DNA of 64,000 bases from Manduca sexta (GCF_014839805.1 NC_051123.1:4074727-4138726); one strand, 5' to 3'. Numbered from the stretch's first letter, positions 32,123 through 44,050 are shown. Numbers and translations: made by a program. The notes: generated by a model not told the origin, from the letters alone.

Positions 32123-33190
32123 CTATATATCCGTTATATGCGCAAATTGTAGTGGACAATTTGCGCATATAACGGAGCATTTTAATCCAGCTTTTCTGTA
32201 TCGACAGGCTTTCTGACATCCTTTTTTACACTTGCAGGAAATAAGTTTCAATAACGATTCTGGAGCGGGGGGTTGGAGCATCGTAACAGGAATTAGTCCA
32301 TTTTTGTTTCTATTCCATCCCCATTCTTCTGCATTTTTTTCATTCCCGTACCACTGCTGAACCTGGTGATAGGCTCGGAATGAATGTTGTCGTGCTGCTG
32401 CTTCTGTTGGTGGTAGTGATGCAATATTAAATTTTCTTTTATATGCTGATTTTGTGCAGCATGCATATCTATATTCGTTTAAAGACATGTTTTATTTTAC
32501 TTTTCACGTCACTGTAACCGTATAATTGAAGGAGGAAACGTTCTCCTGAACGTTGCTAAAGAGCCAATGATCTCTGGATCAACGTGCGGATTTTTAAATA
32601 CCTCAATAACCTCGTTCAAATCAGGATTTTTTCGGAGTACATTAATGAATTTTATTTTTCCTTGATTAAAGAGTGCACATGTGGTATCACAGCCACTGAA
32701 GGCATGCAAAAATAAAATATGATCTGCAGCTGTTCTATCTATGATACTTTCAGTGGAATATATTTGTTGGGAAATTTTTCCTTTTCCTGGTTTGAGAAAG
32801 TAGACGTTCGATCTCGTACATAGAGCTGTGAAAAGAATCAGAAGATCTATATCTTCGCCGACCACTATTACGGTATCAAATGCTGGTGAAATATTTATTG
32901 CGGTATTGATGATTAGCGTATCCGCATCTTCCGTGGCTTGTGAGACCATGAAATTTTCCGCTTCAAATTTTGTTTTCAACATTCTAATGAGGCGGTTCTT
33001 GTTCGCATCATTCCCCAGGAATTTATCTTGTGACACAGATAAATAATCATTGTCTCGTCGAAAAGTATGTCTACTGAAGCAGCTATTTATACAAAGGCGA
33101 AATATTACCCTTATACCTGCTTCTTCAAAACCGGCGGCAGTAGTAGAATATGTTTGTAATATGGTCGTGCATAGGTTTAAGTTGTATATA
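32123..33190 (-). pseudogene. Broken transposon-associated protein with PIN/FEN-like motifs and a Cys-rich tail
   Basis: Two minus-strand open stretches that look like parts of one protein are out of frame with each other and separated by a TGA near 32509. The first (to 32509) has ATEDADTLI, VVGEDIDLLIL and FSGCDTTCALFNQGK, acidic motifs laid out as in PIN/FEN-type nucleases. The second (from 32488) has a CKCKKGCQKACRYRK-type cysteine-rich tail. Similar multi-copy proteins occur in insect genomes, probably within mobile elements, but I cannot name the family. A 19-bp hairpin at 32131-32175 lies inside the cysteine-rich end. The N-terminal part right of 33190 appears to come from a different inserted element. 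Confidence 0.6.
32131..32175. repeat. Perfect 19-bp hairpin
   Basis: CCGTTATATGCGCAAATTG and its exact complement are separated by seven bases, at the 3' end of the broken ORF. Confidence 0.85.
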
Positions 33191-33358
33191 GGGTTAGGGA
33201 CTCGGTCCGTCGGTCGCCCGAAGGTCAACATCAAATCCAGGCGGCTCAACGCCGGGCCGTAAGGCACGGTTACCCCAGCATAACCGCTCAGTCGCCCCCC
33301 ACGAAGGCTGGGCGGTAGTAATAGGGCACTTTCTCCGCGAAACCAAAAAAAAAAAAAG
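33190..33358 (+). mobile_element. 3' end of a poly(A) non-LTR retrotransposon
   Basis: GC-rich sequence ends at a run of 13 A (33346-33358) that interrupts a SINE. The GAGTCCCTAACCCT word is also inside the hAT at about 30650 in reverse. 5' truncated; family not identified. Confidence 0.5.
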
Positions 33359-33522
33359 TTTCCTCACGATGTTTTTCCTTCACCCTTAAAGCGAATGATA
33401 AATTCACAAAGAATACACACATGATTTTAGAAAAGTCAGAGGTGTGTGCCCTTGGGATTTGAACCTGCGGACATTCGTCTTGCCAGTCCGTTCCACACCC
33501 AACTAGGCTATCGCCGTTATTA
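33359..33522 (-). repeat. tRNA-derived SINE, family 1, 5' half upstream of FABP C
   Basis: It contains the A and B boxes in reverse (B box near 33456). The 3' half is cut off by the poly(A) insertion at 33358. It mirrors the SINE upstream of B. Confidence 0.75.
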
Positions 33523-33594
33523 TAGAGTTACTAATTAAAATACAGCAGAATACACTGACTGCAAAAAAAAGTAATGAACTACGAAAATATGCAT

Positions 33595-33765
33595 GGTGTT
33601 GATTTCACTACTGTGTCGCGCAGCGTTGGATTTCCTTCTACATGATGGACAGACGACCTCGTAAAGGTCACAGAAGCCCACTGGATCCAGACCGCTTTTA
33701 ACAGGTTGGTCTGGAAATGTTCGGGGGCGGCGTAGATATGTTAAGCAGGAACTTCAAATACTAAA
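33595..33765 (+). mobile_element. RTE LINE 3' remnant upstream of FABP C
   Basis: The frame WTDDLVKVTEAHWIQTAFN is recognisable and matches the C-terminus of RTE proteins, followed by a stop. Confidence 0.7.
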
Positions 33766-33779
33766 GACTATTGTATTTA

Positions 33780-34047
33780 CACCAGTCACGATGAGACGTA
33801 ACTTAATCACCGCTTATAACGCTCTGTACATATGGTTCGTTATTCTTTAACACAAACAAATCTGGAATTTAACAAAATATGCTGCGTCATGCTGTCTTGC
33901 ATATATTGTTTACCTCCATAATGCCCTGTACATTGGATGCAATATCCTTTAACACGGATCAAAACCGGAATATAGGTCCAACATTGCAAGTCATACAGGT
34001 AATCTTATCAACAAGCCCACCAAACCCCAATTTTAAATAAGAGTAAC
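33780..34047 (+). promoter_or_regulatory. Conserved 5' flank of FABP C
   Basis: Reverse-orientation equal of the B flank: TAATCTTATCAACAAGCCC (GATA-type site) and CACCAAACCCCAATT just before the TATA box. The CRE-like word of B and D is altered here. Confidence 0.5.
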
Positions 34048-34055
34048 TATAAAAG
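34048..34055 (+). promoter_or_regulatory. TATA box of FABP C
   Basis: TATAAAAG lies 59 bp before the ATG. An initiator-like TCAGATT follows at 34069-34075, 21-27 bases after the box start, which fits an insect core promoter. Confidence 0.75.
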
Positions 34056-34113
34056 GGCAGGCTTGTTGTCAGATTTGATTAATTTGTGGACAGACGACTA
34101 AAAACAGCACACA

Positions 34114-37054
34114 ATGGCTTACGAAGGTAAAGTTTACACGTTCGACAGGCAGGAGAACGTCGATGAGCTCTTTAGGCGTATGGGTATGTATTTTTTTTAT
34201 CTTTTTGAATGACGAGATAAGCTTGCCGTTCGCCTGATGGTAATCGATACGACCGCCCATAAACAGTAGAAACACCATCCGACACCTTGAATTACAAAGC
34301 TTACTATCCTGGGACATGAGATGTTAAGTCATATTATGTCCAATTGTTACGCTGGCTACATTATACTTAACTTTTTTCCAATATCAATAAAAATAACCTA
34401 AATGCTGAAATTAATAAATTCCCCAAATTAAATCAAGCATCAAAGAGTGACAAGACAAAAATTAAAAATACATTTACTTACTTTTTACTAATTGAAACTT
34501 ACATTTATTACCTAATTAAAACAGACCACATGAGATGAATTTAAAAATAATAATATACATGAATTTTTAAATGATAGAAATATTAATATAAATATACAAC
34601 GTTGACATATTACTTATTAGAAAATTGTTATACCTAATACACATTTGACTAACATAATATGAATTATTATTATCTATACTACAATACTAAATAACTTAAA
34701 GCCAATATTGTTAAAATTGAACAACTATTTTTTACTATTCTAATAATAAAAAAAATACTTCTATTATTTGTTCGTCAAAAATGACAGATTGTGTAACCTC
34801 AGAACAATGACAAGCTGTGTAACACTATTTATTGATCTAAAATATTTTTATATAACCACACTTACGCAAATATTTTTTTATTTCATTTCATTTTAAATTC
34901 ATTTTGATTACGAAAATCAAAAAAGAATCAATAAAAAAACTATAATAATATTAACAAGTTAATGGAGAGTTTAAATATTTTCAGCTTTCAATTTTTTTGT
35001 TACGCTCGGCCACGAACGTAATAAAAAAATTGAAAACCGAAAATAGAATATTGATTGATTGTTAATTTTCATATAGAAGATTGATTGATTGAACAAGTAT
35101 TAAACATAGAATTGCTACTATTTCCCAATAAGCAATACCTGAGACACATAGGATATATAGAAATATGTAATCTTTCAAGGTGTCACTGATGAGGAGGTGA
35201 TTAAGAAATACGCGACATTCAAGTCCACCGCCCAGTTGAAGAAGGAGGGAAACAAGTACAGATACATCACTAAGTCCTGTGATGGCAACAACGAAGTCCT
35301 GTTCGAGTCTGGCGTGGAGGTCGACGATGTAGGCCTGGGTGGTGTTCCGGTAGGTGTTGTTACAACTTACAAGTGATATTTAGATTAGCAAGACAACTTG
35401 CAGAATTTAACTTCAACAAGCAATTTTTAGCAAAGAAGAAACGAACGCAAAAAACGAATGAACTTATTAGTCTATATTAGGTTATAATTGATAGTATTTA
35501 CGAAAATAGTAGTCTTGTTTCTTTAGTCATAAATACTTGTATTTAACATATTATATGCTAGACTATAACATTTTATGAACAACAAAAAATTTAAATAAAT
35601 TATCAAGAAATAAGATTTGAACAAAAGCGATGCAATGATGCAATTCTATATTTCCGATGACGCGACATGCGCTTTCAGCCAATTAGAGCGTGTCAACCCC
35701 GTAGATAATGTGCCAGTATTGAAATGGCTATGGAAAAGAAAATTAGAAAAGGGCGTAGCACGCGAGACGAAACGACGTATCATGTTATGTATTTACTTTG
35801 TTGGAAGTTAACACCTTTGTAATTTACCTCTGCAATAGTTCACTTTATTATACAGATATTCTTAGCTTTTTTTGTAAGTATATTTAAAAACATTCACTTA
35901 TTACCTCTTCTTACAGATCAAGAGCGTGTACACAGTCAACGGTAACACAATGACACAGGTTGTCAACGGCGGCAAAGGAAATGGCGCCGTAATTAGAGAA
36001 TTCAGCGAAGACCTCCTCAAAATGGTAAATGTAATGTCCTGTCAAAGGAGTAGTTACAAATGCAACTTGGTTGAGATGCAGTACTCTTTTCTAGATGAAA
36101 CTTTTTTCACTTTGTACCCCATGTGTCCTCCTGAGGCGGTGTTATCCGCACAAATAATAAAGTTATTAAAACTGAATACTATTGTAAACCTATGAACATG
36201 GTCATGAAACGCTTGAAGCGAGACGCGCCCGGCCGGCCGCAGGTAGTCAGTCAGCTGACGCATGCGCCGCGGATCTATATTCTACATATAATTCGCTGAT
36301 ACTTACGCTCATCACTATAGTTAGTGATCATAGTTTTTGTTACTCTCGCTTAGCTTTAAGCTCTCCATTTTTTCTCTCCTTCTCTCTTCTAGTGAGTGTT
36401 TCTTCTACTGTTGTGTGTATTGCACTTTTACTTCTTGCTAGTAAAAATTTCATCACCGGTTTGAGTAATAAAGTCGTAACAAATAAACTGTAGCCTACCT
36501 ACATCATTACTACACCTACATTATATAGTATAGTTAATAAAACATGTGTGATGTACCGCTAGCTTCGTATGAGCGGCGGGCGATGTAACGGTATCGAGTC
36601 CCCCGCTCATCGGCGACACTCGCGCCGACCGCACGCACCAGTCGCGATTTACACCTGACGCGGGACGCTTGTCGCTTGTGCCGCTGTTCCTTGTATTAAT
36701 ATACGTTACAAAACGTGATATCGGACAATAAATTTGTAGTACCGAACGTGCTGGTTTCCGTTCCAAAGAAAACCCTGTGAATTTCCCTAAAAAACAAACT
36801 CATTTTTATAATAGTAGTGGGGATACTTCGTGAGCCCCCTGGCTTCCTAGTCCTGGCATTGCAAAGGAGAGGTGCTTGGGGATTTCTATTTAGACAGCAG
36901 GGTGGCATGGCAAAAAATACTTTGGGAAACACTGCTTTAATCTTATAATAGATACCCATACACGACCCAGAATGTTTTAATTATTCTTTTTTCTTTGCAG
37001 ACCTTATCCTCTGATTCGTCGGGCTTCGTCGCATACAGATACTACAAGGCTTAA
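34114..37054 (+). CDS. Fatty-acid-binding protein gene C (MFB1-like, four exons)
   Basis: Exons 34114-34183, 35180-35349, 35917-36024 and 37001-37054 are 70, 170, 108 and 54 long and give 133 codons plus stop with no lesions. The N-terminus MAYEGKVYTFDRQENVDELF differs from B and F (FDEYL) and matches D and E. The C-terminus FVAYRYYKA keeps the Arg-x-Tyr fatty-acid clamp. Exon 3 is the most changed (NGGKGNGAV). It is head-to-head with B and tail-to-tail with D. Intron 1 carries a repeat-R copy (34207-34360) also present in D and E. Intron 3 carries the shared transposon block plus a C-only insertion at about 36488-36790. Confidence 0.9.
36110..36945. mobile_element. Intron-3 transposon block of FABP C with an extra insertion
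   Basis: Same LTR-like and hAT-like composite as in B, in mirror orientation. Between AACAAATAAAC (to 36487) and AACAAACTC (about 36790) it has ~300 bp absent from B, D, E and F, beginning TGTAGCCTACC and with a TATATAG box. Confidence 0.6.
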
Positions 37055-37134
37055 TTTTATTGTTATGTAATTTATTGATTGTTATGATAAATATATTATT
37101 TTATAATTATTTATAACTTTTCTTTTATTTATTC

Positions 37135-37440
37135 AGTTGAAGGATGAGACGAACACGCCACTCGTCTGATAGTACGCGATACCACCATCCCTAGACAGTA
37201 AACTCCATCATACAATACTTTGAATTACACAATACTGCGTAGTACTCTACTGCCCTCGTCACCCTAAGAAATATGATGTTAAACCTAATACCCAGTAGTT
37301 ATGCTATGTCCAATGCCTTTAAACCGGAATAAAACAATATATCGACTGGTGGTGGGCGGCAGGATAGCCATTGTGGTGGTACATACTCAGACGGCCCCTC
37401 GCATACAAGAGATCTACTATCAGTAACTTGGAATAACCAC
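37135..37440 (-). repeat. Dispersed repeat R, in the FABP-C 3' flank
   Basis: Mirror of 39117-39375. The two form the inner arms of the C/D tail-to-tail palindrome. Confidence 0.65.
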
Positions 37441-39060
37441 ATAATATTATAAAACAAATATGGGTAACCTATAACAATATTATTTATTGTAATTAGTATT
37501 GATTCATAGAATCTTAAGTTTACTAACAGTAGTAACAATTGAATTATGTTAGTATGACGATACCAGACAGATTCAGTTATCAGTAGGATCAGAAGATATT
37601 CGGTAAATTTCTTATCTAAGGTAATGAATGAAAAATTTATTATCTAAAGGATTGAATGTACTCGGAAGCCATATTTAATATGTACTTAATGGCCTTGTAA
37701 ATATAAAACTTAAATAGATGGGCCCTAGTTAGCAATCACTAGAGATGCAACTATGCATTAAATATGACGAAAACTGGCAGAATATGCATCTCTAATTGAT
37801 AAGTTTTGGGAACAAAAAAAAAGAAACTAAGTTTTACTAAATTTTTATTGCGACACCAAGTGCTAAATGGCATCATTCGTCGTGCCTGGTGTCAGCCGGC
37901 TTGCCCTGTATTATGAAATCTCCTGGTTTGAGTCGCCCTGATAGCAAGCGGCCTGATGGGCTAACTATAATCCCGTGGCATAAAGGTCGTTGTCTTTTGT
38001 GGGACGCGACGTGTGTTAGTACATATGCCGCTTCTCACTTGCCACGCACTACGCATAAAGCTGGTTCGGCGGCCGAATGGCCGGCAGTTCAAGAACACAT
38101 TTTTTATTTCACAATCAGCATATTGTAATTAATTAGTAAAGTGTCCATTGATATATGAGAATAGGTACTGTAACATTATTTGATATTTTTGTAAACGTAA
38201 GCAATCAAGTATTGTTCCAAATGTTCAATAGTAATATTATAGCATCGAGAATTTAAAATAGTTTTATAAGTGGAAAACGATCGCTCCACATCAGCTGAGG
38301 TGGTAGAATTTGAACTTGAGTGCTATGTTGGCAGTTATAGTTTCTGGCAAAAATATTGAAAATGTATCGATAATTATTATGCATCATAACCATATCTTAT
38401 AGAAAATATGTTATTAGCGATGACAATGGCTTAAATATGCAAATGCATATACTTTGACGAGGACTGGTTGACATATCATATATGCCTTATTTCGTCAATA
38501 AGTAGTAGCTAGTACGTATATTATAATAGTTAAGATATGTCATTAGTTGAACTGACTCTTAACAAATCTTATCATCGTTGACAAAACCGTCAACCTAACA
38601 TATTGTGGTAGAGTCTAGATTGTGTAATATCAAATGCTTCGACGTAGTAGGATTACGTACGCGATACTATGCCGTAGGTGTATGGGTTCGCATTCCGAGT
38701 AGGACGAGTAATTGTAACAGTAATTCAGAGTCAAAAGATGGCGGTGTCATACCCCGTGCCTTGAATAGCACGTAAATTAGTCCTGCGTAAGATGTCTCTC
38801 CGATCATGTGGGATTACCATCTAAGCGGACTGAGAGTGTGAAGGAAATTGACGAGAGGCCCCAGGCAAAAAAAAACACTTTTTCTATGTTGAAAAGTTTC
38901 GTTGATAAGATCATAAGAAAAGGTCCTCCAAGACCACGCAAGGCCCCTGTAAGCACGAGGCCCCGGGCGGTAGCTCGGCTCGCTTCCCCCTAAAGCCGTC
39001 TCTAGCTGTTGGTAAACTTAAGATTCTATGAACTAATACTAACTATAATAAAGAATATTA
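37441..39060. other. Centre of the C/D palindrome, no gene
   Basis: The rims (37441-37535 and 39005-39116) are mutual reverse complements around TCTTAAGTTTAC/GTAAACTTAAGA. Within are a dispersed repeat (37536-37790) also at 30880-31078 and 50192-50450, a ~200-bp GC-richer piece (37880-38090) also at 50545-50765, and a hAT-like end (about 38830-39003: GCTCGGCTCGCTTCCCCC) also at 52770-52940. No intact gene. Confidence 0.5.
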
Positions 39061-39116
39061 TTATAGGTTAACCATATTTGTTTTATAATATTACGTGATT
39101 ATTCCAAGTTACTGAT

Positions 39117-39375
39117 AGTAGTATGTACCACCACAATGGCTATCCTGCCGCCCACAACCAGTCGATGTACTGTTTTATTCCGGTTTAAAGACATTGGACA
39201 CAGCATAACTACTGGGTATTAGGTTTAACATCATATTTCTTAGGGTGACGAGGGCAGTAGAGTACTACGCAGTATTGTGTAATTCAAAGTATTGTATGAT
39301 GTAGTTACTGTCTAGGGATGGTCGTTTCGCGTACTATCAGACGAGTGGCGTGTTCGTCTCACCCTTCAACTGAAT
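39117..39375 (+). repeat. Dispersed repeat R, in the FABP-D 3' flank
   Basis: Forward copy with the CTATCAGACGAGTGGCGTG tail. Confidence 0.65.
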
Positions 39376-39451
39376 AAATAAAAGAAAAGTTATAAATAAC
39401 TATAAAATTATATATTTATCATAACAATCAATTAATTACATAACAATAAAA

Positions 39452-42185
39452 TTAAGCCTTGTAATATCTGTATGCGACGAAGTCCGGCGAATCAGTGGTA
39501 AAGGTCTGCAAAGAAAAAAGAATAATTAAAACTCTGGGTCGTGTATGGGTATCTATTATAAGATTAAAGCAGTGTTTCCCAAAGTATTTTTTTCCATGCC
39601 ACCGTACTGTCTAAATAGAAATCCCCAAGCAACTCTTCTTTGCAATGTCAGGACTAGGAAGCCAGGGGGCTCACGAAGTATCCCCACTACTATTATAAAA
39701 ATGAGTTTGTTTATTTGTTACGACTTTATTACTCAAACCGGTGATGAAATTTTCACTAGCAAGAAGTAAAAGTGCAATACACACAACAGTAGAAGAAACA
39801 CTCACTAGAAGAGAGAAGGAGAGAAAAAACGGAGAGCCTAAAGCTAAGCGAGAGTAACAAGAACTATGATCACTAACTATAGTGATGAGCGCAAGTATCA
39901 GCGAATTATATGTAGAATATAGATCCGCGGCGCATGTGTCAGCTGACTGACTACCTGCGGCCGGCCGGGCGCGTCTCGCTTCAACCGTTTCATGCCCATG
40001 TTCATAGGTTTACAATAGTATTCAGTTTTAATAACTTTATTATTTGTGCGGATAACACCGCCACAAGAGGACACATGGGGTACAAAGTGAAAAAAGTTTC
40101 ATCTAGAAAAGAATACTGCACCTCAAGCAAATTGCATTTCTAACTACTCCTTTGACAGGACATTATATTTACCATTTTGAGGAGGTCTTCGCTGAATTCT
40201 CTAATTACGGCGCCTTTCCCTTCGCTGCCCTTGACAACCTGTGTCACTGTATTACCGTTGACTGTGTACACGCTCTTGATCTGTAAGAAGAGGTAATGAA
40301 TGAATGTTTTTCAATAGACTTACAGGAAAAGCTAAGGATATTTATCTGTGTAATGAAGTGAACTTTTGCAGAGGTAAATTATAAAGGCGTTAACTTGCAA
40401 CAAAGTAAATACATAACATGATACGTTGTTCCGTCTCGCGTGCCACTCCATTTTCTAATTTTCTTTTCCATGGCAATTTTCAATACTCGCGCATTATCTG
40501 TGGAGTTGACACGCTCTAATTGGCTGAACGCGCATGTCGCTTCATCGGGAATAGAGAATAGCATCATTGCTTCGCTTCTGTTTAAATCTTATTTCTTGAT
40601 AATTTAATTGAATTTTTTGTTATTCATAAAATGTTATAGTCTATCATATAATGTAAGTATTTATGACTAAAGAAACAAGACTATTATTTTCGTAATTACT
40701 ATCAATTACAATGCAAAGTTTAGACTAATAAGTTCTTTCGTTTCTAACGTTCGTTTCTTCTTTGCTAAAAATTGCTTGTTGAAGTTAAATTCTGCAAGTT
40801 TTCTTGCTAATCTAAACATCACTTGTAAGTTGTAATAACACCTACCGGCTTACCACCCAGGCCTACATCGTCGACCTCCACGCCAGACTCGAACACGACT
40901 TCGTTGTTGCCCTCACTGGACCTAGTGATGTATCTGTACTTGTTTCCCTCCTTCTTCAACTGGGCGGTGGACTTGTATGTCGCGTATTTCTTAATCACCT
41001 CCTCATCAGTGACACCTTGAAAGATTATACATTTCTATATTATATCCTATGTGTCTCTGGTATTGCTTTATCGGAAATAGTAACAATTCTATGTTTAATA
41101 GTTCAATAATCAATCAATCTTCTATATGAAAATTATCAGTCAATCGGCTTTAAATTTTTTATTACGTTCGGCCACGAACAAAATATTTAAACAGTCCATT
41201 AACTTGATAATATTATTAAGTATGATGTTTGTGACGTCTACCTGTCACAGGGGTAAGTAAACAAAACTACTTTTGGTTCCCAACTAGCCGTGGCCGCACG
41301 TCCTTCCAGTCCGACTGCCGCATGGCAACTACCCTCCACCCCCGGCCGTGCGCCCACGTCTATATTTTATTTGTAATACGTCACAATGTTATTAATAATT
41401 CTTTTTTCGTTTTCGTAATCAAATTGAATTTTTGAAATGAAATGAAATAAAAAAATATATTCGCGATAATGTGGTTACATAAAAATATTTTAAATCAATA
41501 AATAGTTTACACAATCTGTTATTTTTGACGAGCAAATAGTAGTAGCAAATTTTTATTATTATTAGAATAGTAAAAAATTGTTGTTAATTTTTAACAATAA
41601 TGGCTTTAAGTTATTAATTATTTTAGTATAGATAATAATAATTCATATGTTAGTCAAAAGTATATTATACAAATTTTCTAATATTGTCAACATTATATTT
41701 TTATATTAATATTTCTATCATTTAAAAATTCATTTGTGTCATTTTATTTTTAAATTCATTTAATGTGGTCTGTTTTAATTAATAAATGTAAGTTCTAATT
41801 AGTAAAAAGTAAGTACTTATGCATTTTGAATTTATGTCTTGTCACTCTTTGATGCTTTATTAATTTCAGCATTTAGGTTATTGTTTATTTCGATACTGAA
41901 TAAAAGTTAAGTATAATAAAATTGGCATTGTAGCCAGCGTAACAATTGGACATAATATGACTTAACATCTCATGTCCCAGACTCCCAGGATAGTAAGTTT
42001 TGTAATTCAAGGTGTCGAATGGTGTTTCTAGTGTTTATGGGCGGTCGTATCGATTACCGTCAGGCAAATGGCAAGCTTATCTCGCCATTCAAAAAGATAG
42101 AAAAAAAATACATACCCATACGCCTAAAGAGCTCATCGACGTTCTCCTGCCTGTCGAACGTGTAAATTTTACCTTCGTAAGCCAT
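39452..42185 (-). CDS. Fatty-acid-binding protein gene D (MFB1-like, four exons)
   Basis: Exons 42185-42116, 41015-40846, 40280-40173 and 39505-39452 are 70, 170, 108 and 54 long and join to 133 codons plus stop with no lesions. The start is MAYEGKIYTFDRQENVDELF, closest to C and E; the exon-2 end reads GGKP rather than GGVP, as in E. The C-terminus VAYRYYKA is intact. It is tail-to-tail with C and head-to-head with E. Intron 1 carries a repeat-R copy (about 41930-42095) shared with C and E and a D-only MITE (41229-41386). Cytosolic fatty-acid carriage is inferred from the family. Confidence 0.9.
39570..40085. mobile_element. Intron-3 transposon block of FABP D
   Basis: Nearly identical to 25265-25800 in gene B. 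Confidence 0.6.
41229..41386. mobile_element. 158-bp MITE in FABP-D intron 1
   Basis: Ends TTGTGACGT and ACGTCACAA are inverted repeats, flanked by TGT on both sides. The same intron of C and E lacks it. The interior is GC-rich against an AT-rich intron. Confidence 0.6.
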
Positions 42186-42242
42186 TGTGTGCTGTTTCTA
42201 GACGTCTGTCCACATACAATCAAATCTGACAATAAGCCTGCC

Positions 42243-42250
42243 CTTTTATA
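42243..42250 (-). promoter_or_regulatory. TATA box of FABP D
   Basis: TATAAAAG on the minus strand, 58 bp before the ATG, with the same context as in B and C. Confidence 0.75.
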
Positions 42251-42530
42251 GTTACTCTTATTTAAAATTGGGGTTTGGTGGGCTTGTTGATAAGATTACG
42301 TGTATGACTTGCAATGTTGGAGCTATATTCCGGTTTTGATCCGTGTTAAAGGATATTGCATCCAATGTACAGGGCATTATGGAGGTAGATAAATTATATG
42401 CAAAACATCATGACGCAGCAATTTTGTCGTTTGCCAAAGAATGACGTACATAATGTACACGGCATTGATTATAAGCGGTGATTAAGTTACGTCACATCGT
42501 GACTGGTGTAAAAACAATAATCTTCTTTCT
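42251..42530 (-). promoter_or_regulatory. Conserved 5' flank of FABP D
   Basis: Same block as upstream of B, nearly base for base, including the GATA-type and TTACGTCA words. Confidence 0.5.
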
Positions 42531-42690
42531 CTTCAGTATTTGGAAGTTCACTGCTGAACATACGCCTCCCCCGAACATTTCCAGACCAACCTGTTAAAAG
42601 CGGTCTGCATCCAGTGGTCTCGTGTGACCTTTACGAGGTCCTCTGTCCATCATGTAGAAGGAAATCCAACGCTGCGCGACACAGTAGTAA
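42530..42690 (-). mobile_element. RTE LINE 3' remnant upstream of FABP D
   Basis: Same relic as 28440-28600. Confidence 0.65.
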
Positions 42691-42773
42691 AATCAACACC
42701 ATGCATATTTCCGTAGTTATTTTTTTTTTTTCAGTCAGTGTATTCTGCTGTATTTTAATTAGTAATTCTATAA

Positions 42774-43105
42774 TAGCGGCGATAGCCTAGTTGGGTGTGG
42801 AACGGACTGGCAAGACGAATGTCCGCAGGTTCAAATCCCAAGGGCACACACCTCTGACTTTTCTAAAATCATGTGTGTATTCTTTGTGAATTTATCGTTC
42901 GATTTAACGGTGAAGGAAAAACATCGTGAGGAAACCTGTACATCTGAGAAGACTCTCTATAGGAATTTCGAAGGTATGTGAAGTCTACTAATCCACACTA
43001 GGCCAGCGTGGTGGACTAAGGCTTAATCCCTCTCAGTAGTAGAGGAGGCCCGTGCTCAGCAGTGGGCAAGTATATAATACAGGGCTGATATTATTATTAT
43101 TATAT
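42774..43105 (+). repeat. tRNA-derived SINE, family 1, full length
   Basis: A box TAGCCTAGTTG and B box GGTTCAAATCC are intact. It is the paralogue of 28696-29027. Confidence 0.85.
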
Positions 43106-43152
43106 ATAATGAGGCCCTAAAACAGTCTAAAATATTTTTCAAATTTGTATTG

Positions 43153-43378
43153 TACTGTCATGACATTTGTAGGTCTATGTTTCATTCATAAATAAAGCAC
43201 GTCGCACGATTAGATTATATTTTTAAACTGACTGAGTCAGCGTGACACTCGAAAATTAATAATAATTCGTCATTAATAAATCATTGATGATAATTACTTA
43301 CTGGTATCGTTGATAATTATTATATCAAATATTATACCTACTAGATAACATAATTAGTTTGCAACAACGCCGTCATGA
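43153..43378 (+). repeat. Partial arm of the B-C type inverted repeat
   Basis: It matches 29079-29305 and stops at CATGAGAATA, where it is joined to a reversed SINE. Confidence 0.65.
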
Positions 43379-43379
43379 G

Positions 43380-43525
43380 AATAATAATAATATCAGCCCT
43401 GTATTATATACTTGCCCACTGCTGAGCACGGGCCTCCTCTACTACTGAGAGGGATTAGGCCTTAGTCCACCACGCTGGCTTAGTGCGGATTGGTACACTT
43501 CACACACCTTCGAAATTCCTATAGA
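43380..43525 (-). repeat. tRNA-derived SINE, family 1, 3' half upstream of FABP E
   Basis: It keeps only the 3' half (CAGGGCTGATATTATTATTATTA end), whereas the C-side copy keeps only the 5' half. Confidence 0.7.
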
Positions 43526-43529
43526 TTGA

Positions 43530-43710
43530 TCCATTGTTGATTTCACTACTGTGTCGCGCAGCTTTGGATTTCCTTCTACATGATGGACAGCGAACCTCGT
43601 AAAGGTCACACGAGACCACTGGATGCAGACCGCTTTTAACAGGTTGGTCTGGAAATGTTCGGGGGCGGCATAGATATGTTAAGCAGGAACTTCCAAATAC
43701 TGAAGACTAT
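43530..43710 (+). mobile_element. RTE LINE 3' remnant upstream of FABP E
   Basis: Same relic as 33595-33765. Confidence 0.65.
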
Positions 43711-43985
43711 TATATTTACACCAGACACGATGAGACGTAACTTAATCACCGCTTATAACGCTCTGTACATATGGTTCGTTATTCTTTAACACAAATTAAT
43801 GTGGAATATGACGATAATGCTGCGTCATGCTGTCTTGCATATATTATTAACCTCCATAATGCCCTGTACATTGGATGCGATATCCTTTAACACGGATCAA
43901 AACCGGAATATAGCTCCAACATTGCAAGTCATACACGTAATCTTATCAACAAGCCCACCAAACCCCAATTTTAAATAAGAGTAAC

Positions 43986-43993
43986 TATAAAAG
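43986..43993 (+). promoter_or_regulatory. TATA box of FABP E
   Basis: TATAAAAG is 58 bp before the ATG and intact although the gene downstream is broken. Confidence 0.7.
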
Positions 43994-44050
43994 GGCAGGC
44001 TTATTGTCAGATTTGATTATTTGTGGACAGACGTCTAGAAACAGCACACA

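Noticed and set aside
33185..33200. Telomere-repeat-targeted retrotransposon (AGGGTTAGGG)
   Set aside because: Only one and a half units of a TTAGGG-like word occur, insect telomeres are usually TTAGG, and no run follows.
38808..38993. 61-codon basic protein in the C/D centre
   Set aside because: It overlaps a hAT-like end repeated at 52770-52940 and shows no gene structure.
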